From contig NZ_MSCN01000001.1 in assembly GCF_002954685.1 (NCBI RefSeq), positions 2,588,187-2,652,186 on the forward strand: a stretch of DNA of 64,000 bases. Direction: 5' to 3'. Below are positions 35,882 through 45,645 of this stretch, one piece after another. Source of the DNA: Polaribacter porphyrae (lineage in GTDB: Bacteria; Bacteroidota; Bacteroidia; Flavobacteriales; Flavobacteriaceae). Numbering within the stretch: position 1 is the first letter of the stretch; each line of letters opens with the position of its first letter. The notes below the pieces were generated by a model. The model was not told the origin of the DNA. It saw only the letters and a list, made by a program, of their open reading frames with translations, and did no database searches. The position numbers were made by a program, and so were the translations under genes.

Positions 35882-38095
35882 ATGCTTAAAAAAATTACAC
35901 TAAAAATGACTTTTGCCTTTTTACTCACAAGTGCATTTTGTCATAGTCAAACAACGATTAGTGCCACTTCTTCAGGATTTACAAGAGAAAATTCTACAGT
36001 TGATGGTGCTTCTAATGGATCCTACACTTTTCAAAACCTTCCTATGAAGAGACCATCTTTTGCTGGTACAGGAACGGATGGAAGAAAAAACTACTTTAAT
36101 TTTGACTATAATTCAATCTCAGACAAATCTATAGTTAATGCAAGTTTCCGAATTACTTTTAGTTCCATTTCTAATGCTGGAAATGATGGAGGTTTTACTT
36201 TAGTATTAAAAGCCTATGTAGAGGATATAAATAGTCTTCCTTTAGACCCCAATGCGGATCCATATAATTTTATAGGATATACCGAATATTCTATTGAAGA
36301 AAAGGTTTATAATGGAGGAGGAGATTATCCAACAGCTGGTACTGTAGTAAATTTTGATATTGAACAGTTTTTAAAGGACAGATTAAGTGAATCTAAAACC
36401 AAAGTTTTATTTGAAATATCAATTAAAGCTAAAGTAACAGATAATACTTTTTTTGGAAATATTGCGTCTAGTTTAAAATCTACAACTTCTCAAAGACCTG
36501 TCATAGTAGCTACTGTTGGTAATGGGTTCATAAGTGCCTCTGGTAACTGGTCTACGGCTTCAAACTGGTCTACTGGTTCTGTACCAACTTCTGCAGAAGA
36601 TGTAGTTATTAATAGTGGAAACGTAGCAACGTTAGATGTATCATCTGCTACTGTAGATGATTTGTTTGTTGAAGGAACTTTTAATGTATCAGCAGGAAAT
36701 CAATTAACTGTAGATGGTAATTTAACACAAAGCGGAACTTTAAGTCTACAATCAGATGCCTCTAGCTCATCTGCAATGATTGTAAATGGTACATCAACAG
36801 GAAATGTAACATATAATAGACACTTGACTGCTGTAGCTGGTGATGCAAACGGATGGCATTTACTAGCTTCTCCTGTTGCTGGGCAAACCTTCAATAACGC
36901 TTATGCAACAGCCAACGATTTAGCAACAAGTACAACCAATGCAACTTTAAGAGGATTAGGCGTGAGTTATAATGATGGTGCAGCTTCGGGTAGTAAATGG
37001 AGTTATTTATCCACAACCGATAGTAATGCTGGAACATTTAGTTCTGGTAATGGATATTCAATGAAAAAGAGCTCTACAGGTACTGTAGCTTTCACAGGGA
37101 CAATAAATACAGATAACGTTAACGGTATTGCAGTTTCTACAGCAGGTAATGGATTTAATTTATTAGGTAATCCTTATACTTCTTTTATGAGTAGTCAAAC
37201 TTTTTTTACTAATAATTCAGATACTACTGGAGAAATATGGACTTATGCAAGTGGTTCTGGATATACAGCCAGAGCTGCAGTTCAAAACTTTGTAGTTGCT
37301 CCTGGTCAAGGTTTTTTTATTGACGTTACCAGCGGAACTGCAGTAAATTTCTCGGAAAGTAACCAAGCCTTAACAGGAGATTTGTTCCAAAAAACTAATT
37401 CTGCAGAAGTTAAACTTACAATTTCTGATGGTACAAACAGTAGATATGCACAAATTTTATACTTTGACAATAATGTTTCTGTGGATCACGATAAAGGGTA
37501 TGAAGCTAGATTATTTAGTGGGGTATCTCATTCATTTGCTGTCTACTCACATTTACTTGGTGAAGATATAGGAGAAAAATATCAAGTTCAATCCCTACCA
37601 AATTCTAATCACGAAACAATGGTAATTCCAATAGGAATAATTGCAGATTCAGGTAAAGAAATTACTTTTAAACTTGAAGCTCTAAACTTACCAAAGAACT
37701 TAAAAGTATATTTAGAGGATAGAGAAAATAATATATTTACAAGATTAGACGAAGCAAATATGGACTATAAAATAACTTTAAATAACGCTCTAAATAGTAC
37801 TGGACGTTTTTATTTACATTCCAAAAGTTCTTCGGTTCTAAACACAGAAAATTTAACTCTTTCTAATGTTGGTATATATCCTATAAACGAAAATATGTTA
37901 AGAATTACAGGTATCAACAATAGTAGTAGAGTATCAGTTAATTTATATAGTATATTAGGAAAGAAAGTTTTTGATACTTCTTTTACATCTAATGGAGTTT
38001 CAGAAGTAAGTCTACCTGATCTAAATGCAGGCATTTACATTGTTCAATTAAGCACAGATCAAGGTAAAATCAATAAGAAAATAGTATTAGAATAA
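35882..38095 (+). CDS. T9SS-secreted protein with N-terminal CBM96-like domain
   Basis: The 737-residue protein has a signal peptide (FAFLLTSAFCHSQ). A CBM96/DNRLRE-like beta-sandwich follows at residues about 27-212 (ATSSGFTRENSTVDG, GRKNYFNFDY, NNTFFGNIASSL-type end). Residues about 215-640 are a long beta-rich, G/S/T/N-rich region with surface-adhesin features (GNWSTASNWSTGSVP, LLGNPYTSFMSS). The C-terminus is a Por/T9SS sorting domain with VNLYSILGKKVFD, NAGIYIVQL and a final KKIVLE. It should be exported and attached to the cell surface. Its CBM96-like domain is about 80% identical by eye to that of the 54617 gene. A small ORF follows after 32 bases. Confidence 0.8.
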   Translation: MLKKITLKMTFAFLLTSAFCHSQTTISATSSGFTRENSTVDGASNGSYTFQNLPMKRPSFAGTGTDGRKNYFNFDYNSISDKSIVNASFRITFSSISNAGNDGGFTLVLKAYVEDINSLPLDPNADPYNFIGYTEYSIEEKVYNGGGDYPTAGTVVNFDIEQFLKDRLSESKTKVLFEISIKAKVTDNTFFGNIASSLKSTTSQRPVIVATVGNGFISASGNWSTASNWSTGSVPTSAEDVVINSGNVATLDVSSATVDDLFVEGTFNVSAGNQLTVDGNLTQSGTLSLQSDASSSSAMIVNGTSTGNVTYNRHLTAVAGDANGWHLLASPVAGQTFNNAYATANDLATSTTNATLRGLGVSYNDGAASGSKWSYLSTTDSNAGTFSSGNGYSMKKSSTGTVAFTGTINTDNVNGIAVSTAGNGFNLLGNPYTSFMSSQTFFTNNSDTTGEIWTYASGSGYTARAAVQNFVVAPGQGFFIDVTSGTAVNFSESNQALTGDLFQKTNSAEVKLTISDGTNSRYAQILYFDNNVSVDHDKGYEARLFSGVSHSFAVYSHLLGEDIGEKYQVQSLPNSNHETMVIPIGIIADSGKEITFKLEALNLPKNLKVYLEDRENNIFTRLDEANMDYKITLNNALNSTGRFYLHSKSSSVLNTENLTLSNVGIYPINENMLRITGINNSSRVSVNLYSILGKKVFDTSFTSNGVSEVSLPDLNAGIYIVQLSTDQGKINKKIVLE
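35951..36512 (+). repeat. Duplicated CBM96-like coding segment, copy A
   Basis: This segment of the 737-aa gene matches 54680-55247 in the same orientation, at DNA as well as protein level (for example TCTGGATTTACAAGAGAAAA-type stretches and GATGGTGCTTCTAA in both). By eye about 80% of residues are the same. The copies lie 18.7 kb apart. Confidence 0.75.
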
Positions 38096-38127
38096 TTATT
38101 AAAAGTTTAAAATATAAAGAGAATATT

Positions 38128-38304
38128 ATGAAAAAAAATATAGAAACTCGAGATACGAATAAAAATATTACACGTAAAGAAGCTATTAATAAAATAGGAA
38201 ATTACGGTAAGTATGCAGCATTAACCGCTTTAGGAACTTATCTCATTTTGAGCCCCGATAAAGCTCAAGCACAAAGCCCCGAATCTCCAGGAACTGGTTT
38301 TTAA
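38128..38304 (+). CDS. Small secreted-type protein of 58 aa ending in SPESPGTGF
   Basis: An ATG at 38128 gives 58 codons to TAA at 38302-38304, below the usual annotation cut-off. The product has a hydrophilic start, a basic stretch (ITRKEAINKIGNYGKY), a hydrophobic core (AALTALGTYLILS) and an AQA-type cleavage site (DKAQAQS), leaving about ten residues, SPESPGTGF. The R-K-x-x hydrophobic layout resembles a relaxed Tat-like or Sec signal. It follows the T9SS gene by 32 bases and precedes a terminator, so it is likely cotranscribed. Base composition and codon use look coding. I have seen similar short flavobacterial proteins with Pro/Gly tails, but I know no function. Confidence 0.6.
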   Translation: MKKNIETRDTNKNITRKEAINKIGNYGKYAALTALGTYLILSPDKAQAQSPESPGTGF

Positions 38305-38362
38305 TAATAATAATTTCAAGAGATTTTATTTATAATATTCACTAGGAAAATTAATCGAAAGA

Positions 38363-38391
38363 ACAACCATATAAAATATGGTTGTTTTTTT
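38363..38391 (+). terminator. Terminator after the 58-aa gene
   Basis: ACAACCATAT and ATATGGTTGT pair around AAA and are followed by seven T. Confidence 0.85.
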
Positions 38392-38417
38392 GTTTGATGA
38401 ATACTTAAAAAAGTTAT

Positions 38418-38830
38418 GTTGGGCATTGTGGAAGTCTGGACACAATAAAATGGAAAAATTGTAACAATAAACAACGATTCAAGTGTAAAAACTTTGGAAT
38501 ATTATTTACCTTATAGCATAAAAAAGTAAGTCAAATCGATTTATTTGGTTTGAAAAGTGGGTTGTCGGTAGGAGAACTATTACCGATTTGGTATTAGAAA
38601 GTGGTTATTCAGATAAAACCATTAGAAGGCATTTTAGTTCTTATTTAACCAAGCCTACTTTTCTCTCTATTCATCTTTCTGACCCTGATACAGGAAGATA
38701 TTGGTACAATCACAAAATGTTTCATTTTTTAGACAATCTAAGATATCTAAATCAACAAACTCAATAGAGTCTTTCTTCGGTTATCTAAAGGGGCATTTAA
38801 ACATTTAAAAAGGGAATATCTTATAAATAT
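38418..38830 (+). pseudogene. Decayed transposase remnant (zinc-ribbon, HTH and C-terminal pieces)
   Basis: Three reading-frame pieces follow each other in order. First is a zinc-ribbon (CGSLDTIKWKNCNNKQRFKC ending near 38512). Next is an HTH with the flank NRFIWFEKWVVGRRTITDLV and SGYSDKTIRRHFSSYL (to about 38658). Last is a C-terminal piece RYWYNHKMFHFLDNLRYL followed, after a frameshift, by STNSIESFFGYLKGHLN. The catalytic centre between HTH and tail is absent, so it is a deleted and frameshifted insertion-sequence gene. The remaining part, 38305-38961, holds nothing else but terminators. Confidence 0.7.
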
Positions 38831-38883
38831 AGAAAGTAATCATCAATTAATTACCAACCATTTTTAACCACATTTCTTAATAA

Positions 38884-38928
38884 AAAATACTAGGAGAAAT
38901 TAATGTATTAATTGTCTCCTAGTATTTT
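38884..38928 (-). terminator. Terminator of the susCD operon
   Basis: AAAATACTAGGAGA (38884-38897) pairs perfectly with TCTCCTAGTATTTT (38915-38928), and the loop itself contains AATTAA/TTAATT. Read on the minus strand it is followed by a T run, as expected for the operon ending at 38962. Confidence 0.85.
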
Positions 38929-38961
38929 ATTAATTATTAATATTTGCTTTACTATAAAAAA

Positions 38962-39852
38962 TTATTTTAAGTCATAAACCATATAATAGTCTACGTGTAA
39001 CCAAGCATCAGAAACTGGCCATTGCAAGTTTTTTACTCCTTTCTTTATAGAAATAATAGCGTAATTATGTTTTCTAAACCATTGATGTATACTATTGGTA
39101 CTATTTGTATTGGTAAAGTATATTTTATCAAATGATGTCCAAACACCATCTGTGTATTTCCAAGCTCTCACATAATCGGGATGATATTCAACAGCATCAA
39201 CTGTCCAATTTGTCCATTCATTTCCTTCTTCAGAGGGTCTTAGTACCCTAGCTTCGTGTATTCCTCCTGGAGCCCAACCATGTACTTTTGCATTCCATTT
39301 TGGTGGACTCATCCTATCTCTTTCAATTAAATCTAATTCAATTCTATAAACGCCATGTACATTAGGATAAGATGCATAAGTTTGCCCAAAATTTTCCCCT
39401 GCAGTCCAGATTGCATCATGCCATCCTGTTAAGCTACCCACATGCCTCCATCTAGTTACATAAAAACCGTATTTAGAAGTATTTAAAGCAGATAAACCAC
39501 TTCCTGTTGAAAATGTATCATACTTACCTTTTATGGATAGAAAAGAACTATCAACAATTTTAACATAGTCACTGCCTGTACCCCAATGTTGTGGACCACT
39601 TAAAACTCTATGCGTCCACTTATTCCAATCTAGTGTACTAAAGTCGTCAGATACATTTTCATTTGGAGAACTTTCATAAAGGCTTGCTATAGAAGCCGGA
39701 AGACTAAAATTTGGTGCTTGAACAGATTTACTTAATAAACTCTGCTCTTTTGTTTTTATATTTTGTAATATGTCTGGTTCGATTATCTCTTCTGTATTGC
39801 AACTGGAAAAAGATAAACAACAAACAAAAAACACTAAAAATATTTTTTTCAT
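38962..39852 (-). CDS. GH16 family surface lipoprotein
   Basis: The 296-residue protein has a lipoprotein signal (lipobox cysteine at 18, FSSC), a spacer of about 50 residues and a GH16-type jelly roll from about residue 68 (VSDDFSTLDWNKWT). The catalytic motif is E172-L-D174-L-I-E177, the ExDxxE form of GH16 (nucleophile, assisting acid, acid/base), and HDAIWTAGENFG precedes it. It cleaves beta-1,3- or beta-1,4-linked glycans by a retaining mechanism. The subfamily (laminarinase, agarase, porphyranase or other) cannot be told. It is the last gene of the susC operon, 39 bases after the CBM96-like lipoprotein, so it probably makes the endo-cut at the surface for SusCD. Confidence 0.8.
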   Translation of the reverse strand: MKKIFLVFFVCCLSFSSCNTEEIIEPDILQNIKTKEQSLLSKSVQAPNFSLPASIASLYESSPNENVSDDFSTLDWNKWTHRVLSGPQHWGTGSDYVKIVDSSFLSIKGKYDTFSTGSGLSALNTSKYGFYVTRWRHVGSLTGWHDAIWTAGENFGQTYASYPNVHGVYRIELDLIERDRMSPPKWNAKVHGWAPGGIHEARVLRPSEEGNEWTNWTVDAVEYHPDYVRAWKYTDGVWTSFDKIYFTNTNSTNSIHQWFRKHNYAIISIKKGVKNLQWPVSDAWLHVDYYMVYDLK

Positions 39853-39891
39853 AAGTTTAAAATTTAAGTTATAATTAAGGTTTGTATTTTA

Positions 39892-40800
39892 TTATATACC
39901 TCTTCTAAGCTGTACATCTATTCCAGGTCTTTTGGTTACATCTGAAAATGTATGGCTACCAATGTAATAAAGACCTTTACTAGAAATTTCCTTTATTCTA
40001 ACTACAATTTTATTTTCTCCTTGAGCTAAAGATTTATTAACAAAAGCTGAAATATCGTATTCGAACTTAATTTGTTGAGATGTTGTTGTTGTATTAAAGT
40101 TTTTTGTTCCAATAAGCTCTAAACTGGTATCTGTAGGTTGTGAACTCCACGTCCATGAAGTATTTAGATCTCCATTTAATGCTTTGGCTTCTATGGTGCC
40201 TGGACCAGCAGATGCTCCTTGTGGGTGACTTCTAGTAAGCCAAAAGTGTAAAATATATCTATTTTTATCCTCGAGGGTATTTATAGTATTTAAATCAAAT
40301 TCTATAAAAACGATTCTATCAAACTGCCCTCCTTGTGTTCTTAAATCTAAATCTTGCGAACTTGATAATCCATTGGTAGCATGTATAAATGCTGAATTGG
40401 TGGACTCTAGTGTCTGATTGAAGATATATTGTACTGGGTTTACCGTTATTTGTGCTTGACCATTAGCGTCTCCTAAATCGCCAAATCGTGTAGAGGTGAA
40501 TTCTGCAAATACTGTAGTTGTAGTATCAGGTGCAATTTTGAAATCGTGATTATTATTGTTTATATCGTAAATATATCTAGTATACTTTATCTTATTTTTT
40601 CCTACCCAATAGTATGATAATCCAAAAGGAGCTGTTCCATCAAACCTTACACTAACAGTAGCTGAATCTCCTTCTAATATTTGAGAATTACCACTTATTA
40701 CTGCCATAGGTGCTTCAATAATGTTACTCTCGCAACTTTCTATGAGAAGAACAGCAAATAGAAGAAGTATTGAGTAACCTAATTTAAATTGATATTTCAT
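39892..40800 (-). CDS. Surface glycan-binding lipoprotein with Ig-like and CBM96-like domains (SusE/F position)
   Basis: The 302-residue protein has a lipoprotein signal (lipobox cysteine at about 23, LLIESC). Residues about 30-120 form an Ig/PKD-like sandwich (ISGNSQILEGDSATVSVRFD, ending in AQITV), and residues about 125-300 a beta-sandwich with the CBM96/DNRLRE layout: an N-terminal aromatic strand, DRIVFIEFDLNTINT, WTWSSQPTD, KFEYDISAFVNK and a final PGIDVQL. It lies 6 bases after susD, the place of SusE/SusF-type binding proteins. It likely holds the glycan at the cell surface for SusC and SusD. Confidence 0.7.
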   Translation of the reverse strand: MKYQFKLGYSILLLFAVLLIESCESNIIEAPMAVISGNSQILEGDSATVSVRFDGTAPFGLSYYWVGKNKIKYTRYIYDINNNNHDFKIAPDTTTTVFAEFTSTRFGDLGDANGQAQITVNPVQYIFNQTLESTNSAFIHATNGLSSSQDLDLRTQGGQFDRIVFIEFDLNTINTLEDKNRYILHFWLTRSHPQGASAGPGTIEAKALNGDLNTSWTWSSQPTDTSLELIGTKNFNTTTTSQQIKFEYDISAFVNKSLAQGENKIVVRIKEISSKGLYYIGSHTFSDVTKRPGIDVQLRRGI

Positions 40801-40806
40801 AAAATT

Positions 40807-42429
40807 TTATTCTATTAGTTCATTTGAATCTGTTTCTGTTCTAGGGATTGGCCATTTATATCCTAAAGAAGGATTAAAAGTTCTAGTTTCTAAACTATAC
40901 AATTCGTAAGTTGCTGATCTAGTTTGTAATCGAGATGGCCTGTAGCCTTTAGCATCGGTAAGTACTTGATTTCCAATATCCCATCTTTTTATGTCGTGGA
41001 ATCTTAATCCTTCTAATGCAAATTCAACTCTCCTTTCATGTCTAATAATTTCTCTTAACCTATTTTGTGTGAGTCCTGTTCCTTCAACATCTTCAACTTT
41101 GGGCATCATAACACTTGGTCTTTGTCTTACTTGATTAATTAGGCTTACTACATAATTTTCGTTAAAACTACCCATTTCAACTAAAGCCTCAGCCTCCATT
41201 AAAAGTATATCTGCATAACGAATTATCACAGGATTTGCTCCCGAAATATTTTGAACCCAATTGTTAGAATGGTCTACATATTTTCTTGCCTTAAAACTTG
41301 AGAAATTAGCAGTTCTAAAACTACTTGGATAATAAATCTCTTTATCAGCATTATTCCCTACACCATCTCTTTTATATCGAAAAAAGGAGTAAGGGACTAC
41401 TATAGTAGCATACATTCTAGGATCTCTATTTGTAAATCTATTATCATAAAGATTTTCATTTTTTACTTTGGTTGAAGGACTGTATATGTCTGAATTTATA
41501 GAAGTATCATAAAGTGTATTGGTAGGGTCATTTATTGATAATCCATTTGTAGAGTAAAACTGCTCTTCAAGGTTTTGTAGTATTTGATAACCTCCCCAAA
41601 ATACAAACCTTGTATACCAGAAATTAGATAAATTTCTAACAGCTTGGTCGGTTTCATATTGTAAATCAAAGATTACTTCCGTATTTGTAGCTTCGTTTTC
41701 TGGTAAAAAAATACCTGCAAAATCATCCATCAAAGTGTAAATACCAAGGTCTTTAACTTTCTGACAATTGTCAATTGCATTTTGAAATTGTTTATTATAA
41801 AGATAAACTCTAGCTTTTATGGCAAAGGCAGCTCCTTTCGTAGCTCTACCTCTTTCTGACATATCATATTCTACCGGTAAAAGTGTTGATGCAACTTCTA
41901 GGTCGTTTAAGATAAAGGTAAGTATTTCGTCTTCTGAACTTAGTGGTTTATCCTTTTCTGCTAAACTTTCTGGTTTTGTTCTAAGAGGTACAGCACCATA
42001 AAATTCTAATAAATCAAAATATGCTAATGCCCTTAAAAAGTGGGCTTCTCCTTTAAATTGATTATATTTTTCTTCTGACATTTCTATGTCATCAATATAG
42101 AATAATACTGTATTTGCCCTAAGTATAGTTCTGTAATTTCTGGCCCACTTTTGCTCTATAAAAAAAGTTTCATTATTGTATATTCTTTTCCACATTTCTT
42201 GATACCCAACGTAATATCCATTATCAACTATAAAATCTGTTTTTATAGGTTCTTCTCTATCTGATATATATGCTTTATAAGTTCCGTTTACGGCATATTC
42301 AATATCTTTTTCAACTGTAAAATTATCTGGTGATAAAAAGTCTATCGGTTCACGATTTAAAAACTTGTCATCATTACATGACGTAAAAATTAAATTCACA
42401 AAAATTAATATTAGTAATAAGTTTTTCAT
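40807..42429 (-). CDS. SusD-family glycan-binding outer-membrane lipoprotein
   Basis: The 540-residue protein has a lipoprotein signal (IFTSCND) and the SusD/RagB landmarks: FLNREPIDFLSPDNF, the TPR region with GEAHFLRALAYFDLLEFYG, AKDK/P-type loops, a central RATKGAAFAIKARVYLYNK helix, and a C-terminal region with NPVIIRYADILLMEAEAL and RHERRVEFALEGLRFHDIKRW. It is the lid of the SusCD transporter. Its start is 18 bases after susC. Which sugar it binds cannot be read from the sequence. Confidence 0.95.
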   Translation of the reverse strand: MKNLLLILIFVNLIFTSCNDDKFLNREPIDFLSPDNFTVEKDIEYAVNGTYKAYISDREEPIKTDFIVDNGYYVGYQEMWKRIYNNETFFIEQKWARNYRTILRANTVLFYIDDIEMSEEKYNQFKGEAHFLRALAYFDLLEFYGAVPLRTKPESLAEKDKPLSSEDEILTFILNDLEVASTLLPVEYDMSERGRATKGAAFAIKARVYLYNKQFQNAIDNCQKVKDLGIYTLMDDFAGIFLPENEATNTEVIFDLQYETDQAVRNLSNFWYTRFVFWGGYQILQNLEEQFYSTNGLSINDPTNTLYDTSINSDIYSPSTKVKNENLYDNRFTNRDPRMYATIVVPYSFFRYKRDGVGNNADKEIYYPSSFRTANFSSFKARKYVDHSNNWVQNISGANPVIIRYADILLMEAEALVEMGSFNENYVVSLINQVRQRPSVMMPKVEDVEGTGLTQNRLREIIRHERRVEFALEGLRFHDIKRWDIGNQVLTDAKGYRPSRLQTRSATYELYSLETRTFNPSLGYKWPIPRTETDSNELIE

Positions 42430-42446
42430 CTTTCTAATTATTTTGG

Positions 42447-45400
42447 TTAAAAACTTAGATTAAATCCTAAAGACATAGTGGCAATTTGAGGGTGGAAATT
42501 TCCTCTAGTATTTCGATAATCTCTTTCAGGATCATACCCATCTAGAAAATTTGTTATTGTAAATAAATTTTCAGCTGTAGCAAATACATTTAATTTTTTT
42601 ATCCTAAATTTTTCTAGTAATTGCTGATTGAAACTATAAGAAAGGGTAACATTTTTCATTCTAAAATAATCTGCATCATAAATATTATAGTCTGATACTA
42701 AAGCATCTCTAACTTTATCTTCATAAAGTCTTGCAAAACTTGTATTTTGATTTTCAAAAGTCCATCTATTAGTTGCTAATTCTCTACTAACACTTCCATT
42801 ACCAACATTCCAAAAAGGACCTACTCCTGGACCGTTCACATAAGCTTGCGCTCCAGCAACTCCTTGCCCTATTAATCTTAGACTCCAATTCTTGTAGGCA
42901 AAGTTTATATTAAAACCATAATTTATCTTTGGAATAGACCTCCCTATTATAGTTTTATCATCTGAAGTTATTATATTATCTCCATTGGTATCAACAAGTT
43001 TTATGTCTCCTGGTGCAGGATTTGACATTACTGATGATTGATCTGTAATTCCACTTTTTAATAGGTAGTTTCTTTGTTCGTGAGGTATAGATAGATCACT
43101 ATTATTTTGCCATGTGAAGTCTGATATTTGTAATAAACCGTCTGTTTTATATCCGAAAAAAGACGCAAAAGAACTACCAACTTGACTTCTTAATACTCCA
43201 AACTCTGAATTTGTACTAGCGTGGTCAACAAAATCTAGATCATTGCCTAAACTAGTAACTTCATTATGTAAATAACTTATATTCGAATTTATTGTGAATT
43301 CTAAACCATCTGGATTTGGTTTAGATTTGTATCCAATATCTAAATCAAAACCTTCATTAAGCATATTACCAATATTTTGATAAGGTAATGTGGTAACACC
43401 CAATGATGATGGGATGGTTATTCTTGCCAAAATATCTGAAGTAGTTTTCCTGTAGTAATCAAAGTTTATGGTTACTTTACCATATAATTTCATATCAAAA
43501 CCGATATCTGTTTGTTCTGTAGTTTCCCATGTAGTATCAGGATTTGCTAAAACTGTAGTCCCGCTTCCAGGAACAATATTACCTCCAAAAGAATAAAACT
43601 CTGTAACACTTAACTGATCTGAAGCGGCATAAGCAGTATATATATTTTGATTACCTAATCTACCCCATGAGGCTCTAAGTTTTAATTTAAATACATCTGT
43701 ATTTTTCATAAATTTTTCTTTATCTACTACCCAACCAAGAGAAGCAGAAGGAAAAACCCCATATTTCTGACCATCTGCAAAACGTGAAGATCCATCTCTT
43801 CTCATACTAAAGTTAAAAATGTATCTGTATTTATAAGAATAGTTTATTCTTCCAAATTGCGAAACAGTTGCATTAGAAGTCGCTCTTGAAGTAAGAAAAC
43901 TTGTAGAAGGGTCTCCGAAATCGAAGATAGGTAAATTGTTAGAAAGGTTATTTACAAAAGCTCTATCATAAGTAAAGTCTCTCTCAAGTCTCTCATAACC
44001 AAATAAAAAACTAGCTCTATGTCCTTTGTTTTTGTAATTGTAGTCTACAGTTGCTGTTAATTGATTTGTATTTGTTTGATACCAATCTTTGGTTAAAGAA
44101 GATAATTGGAGTGAACCTTCAAATGAATTGTCTATGCTTCCAGCTGTTTCAAATTCTGGTAATAATCTTTGATAGTCTAATTCGAATCTATTTTTACTAT
44201 ATAATAGCTTAGCTTTAATATTTTTAATTGGTTTAATAGTAACAGAACCTTGCAGCCTAAGTGAAGTTCTTTGATTATCTATTCCTCCTCCAATATCTTC
44301 TATATATAAGTGCCTTCCTGCAAAACTTGGCGCACCATTATCTGAAATTACAAATGTCGTTGGTGTATTAGAGGCTAATTGGCTTAATATAGTTGACGTA
44401 GAAGAAGATAACTCGTGTGTATTTGCTTCATCACCATAAATATTAAGATTAAAGATAATTTTGTCATCCCAAAATTTTCCATTAAGCCTTGTTCTAAAAG
44501 AAAGTTTATCAGTATTAGTACCTTTTAAAACTCCTTCTTGATCGAGATAGGTTAAAGAACTTGAAAAATTATATTTTTTATCACCACCTCGTAAATTTAG
44601 ATAATGACTGCTTAAAGCTGCTGTTTGAAAATAGGTGTCATACCAATCTGTATTAGGTCTATTTCTGTTTAACCCATATTCGAACTCTTTTATATCAAAA
44701 TCGCTGTATATTTCTGGTAGTCCTACATTCTGTCTAGCTTCATTTCGTAATTGTGCATGTTCCCAAGAATTTACCATATTTGGTAAGCGTGTTGGTTGAG
44801 TAATGGTATACAAAAAGTTATAATCTAAATTGAGCCCTTTTGAACTATTTTTCGTTTCAATAATTATAACACCTGCAGATGCCCTAGACCCATAAATTGA
44901 TGCAGAAGCAGCATCTTTTAATACCGATAATGATTTTATATCATTAGGATTAATGTCGTTAAAATCCCCAGGAACTCCATCTATTATTATTAAAGGATCA
45001 TTATTATTGTCGATAGAAGATACGCCTCTAATTCGTATTGATGAATTTGTATTACCTGGTTGTCCTGAATTTTGTACAATATTAACTCCTGAAACTTTTC
45101 CTTGTAGTAGTTGAGCTGCATCAGATACAGCTCTATCTTTAGCATCTTTTGTACTTACAGTAGTTATTGCTCCAGTTACTTCTGTTTTTTTCTTTGAACC
45201 ATAACCCACTACAACAATTTCATCTAACTGTGTAGTATCTTCAATTAATATTATTTCTATATATTTTTTTTCTAATATTTTAATATTTTGTTGTTCAAAA
45301 CCAAGAAAATTGATTATTAAAACAGAGTTTTTGTCTTTTATTTTGATTTCAAATTCTCCATTTATATTAGAAAGAGTTGCATTATTTGTTCCTTTTTCTA

Positions 45401-45587
45401 AAATTGAAGCTCCAAATATTGCGTTACCTTTTACATCTGTAATTTTTCCTTTTATTTCTATTTGTTGAGACCTTAAAACTTCTATTTTAGAATTTATTGT
45501 TTTAGAATAAACATGAAAGTGAAATATTATTATTGCTAATACAATTAATTTTCTTTGAAGTGATAAAATATTTTTAAGAAAAATCAT
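42447..45587 (-). CDS. SusC-family TonB-dependent outer-membrane transporter
   Basis: The 1046-residue protein has a signal peptide, a carboxypeptidase D regulatory-like domain (IKGKITDVKGNAIFGA to about residue 113), a TonB-box-like DEIVVVGYG at about 124-132, a plug (RAVSDAAQLLQGKVSGVNIV, IRIRGVSSI, LIIIDGVPG, KSLSVLKDAASASIYGSRAS) and a long beta-barrel ending in MSLGFNLSF. It imports oligosaccharides with energy from TonB-ExbBD. First gene of the susC-susD-SusE/F-like-GH16 operon. Confidence 0.96.
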   Translation of the reverse strand: MIFLKNILSLQRKLIVLAIIIFHFHVYSKTINSKIEVLRSQQIEIKGKITDVKGNAIFGASILEKGTNNATLSNINGEFEIKIKDKNSVLIINFLGFEQQNIKILEKKYIEIILIEDTTQLDEIVVVGYGSKKKTEVTGAITTVSTKDAKDRAVSDAAQLLQGKVSGVNIVQNSGQPGNTNSSIRIRGVSSIDNNNDPLIIIDGVPGDFNDINPNDIKSLSVLKDAASASIYGSRASAGVIIIETKNSSKGLNLDYNFLYTITQPTRLPNMVNSWEHAQLRNEARQNVGLPEIYSDFDIKEFEYGLNRNRPNTDWYDTYFQTAALSSHYLNLRGGDKKYNFSSSLTYLDQEGVLKGTNTDKLSFRTRLNGKFWDDKIIFNLNIYGDEANTHELSSSTSTILSQLASNTPTTFVISDNGAPSFAGRHLYIEDIGGGIDNQRTSLRLQGSVTIKPIKNIKAKLLYSKNRFELDYQRLLPEFETAGSIDNSFEGSLQLSSLTKDWYQTNTNQLTATVDYNYKNKGHRASFLFGYERLERDFTYDRAFVNNLSNNLPIFDFGDPSTSFLTSRATSNATVSQFGRINYSYKYRYIFNFSMRRDGSSRFADGQKYGVFPSASLGWVVDKEKFMKNTDVFKLKLRASWGRLGNQNIYTAYAASDQLSVTEFYSFGGNIVPGSGTTVLANPDTTWETTEQTDIGFDMKLYGKVTINFDYYRKTTSDILARITIPSSLGVTTLPYQNIGNMLNEGFDLDIGYKSKPNPDGLEFTINSNISYLHNEVTSLGNDLDFVDHASTNSEFGVLRSQVGSSFASFFGYKTDGLLQISDFTWQNNSDLSIPHEQRNYLLKSGITDQSSVMSNPAPGDIKLVDTNGDNIITSDDKTIIGRSIPKINYGFNINFAYKNWSLRLIGQGVAGAQAYVNGPGVGPFWNVGNGSVSRELATNRWTFENQNTSFARLYEDKVRDALVSDYNIYDADYFRMKNVTLSYSFNQQLLEKFRIKKLNVFATAENLFTITNFLDGYDPERDYRNTRGNFHPQIATMSLGFNLSF

Positions 45588-45645
45588 TTGTGGTTATATA
45601 TTAAATTTTGAGATTGATATAAGATAAACTTATCTTTAGATTGGT

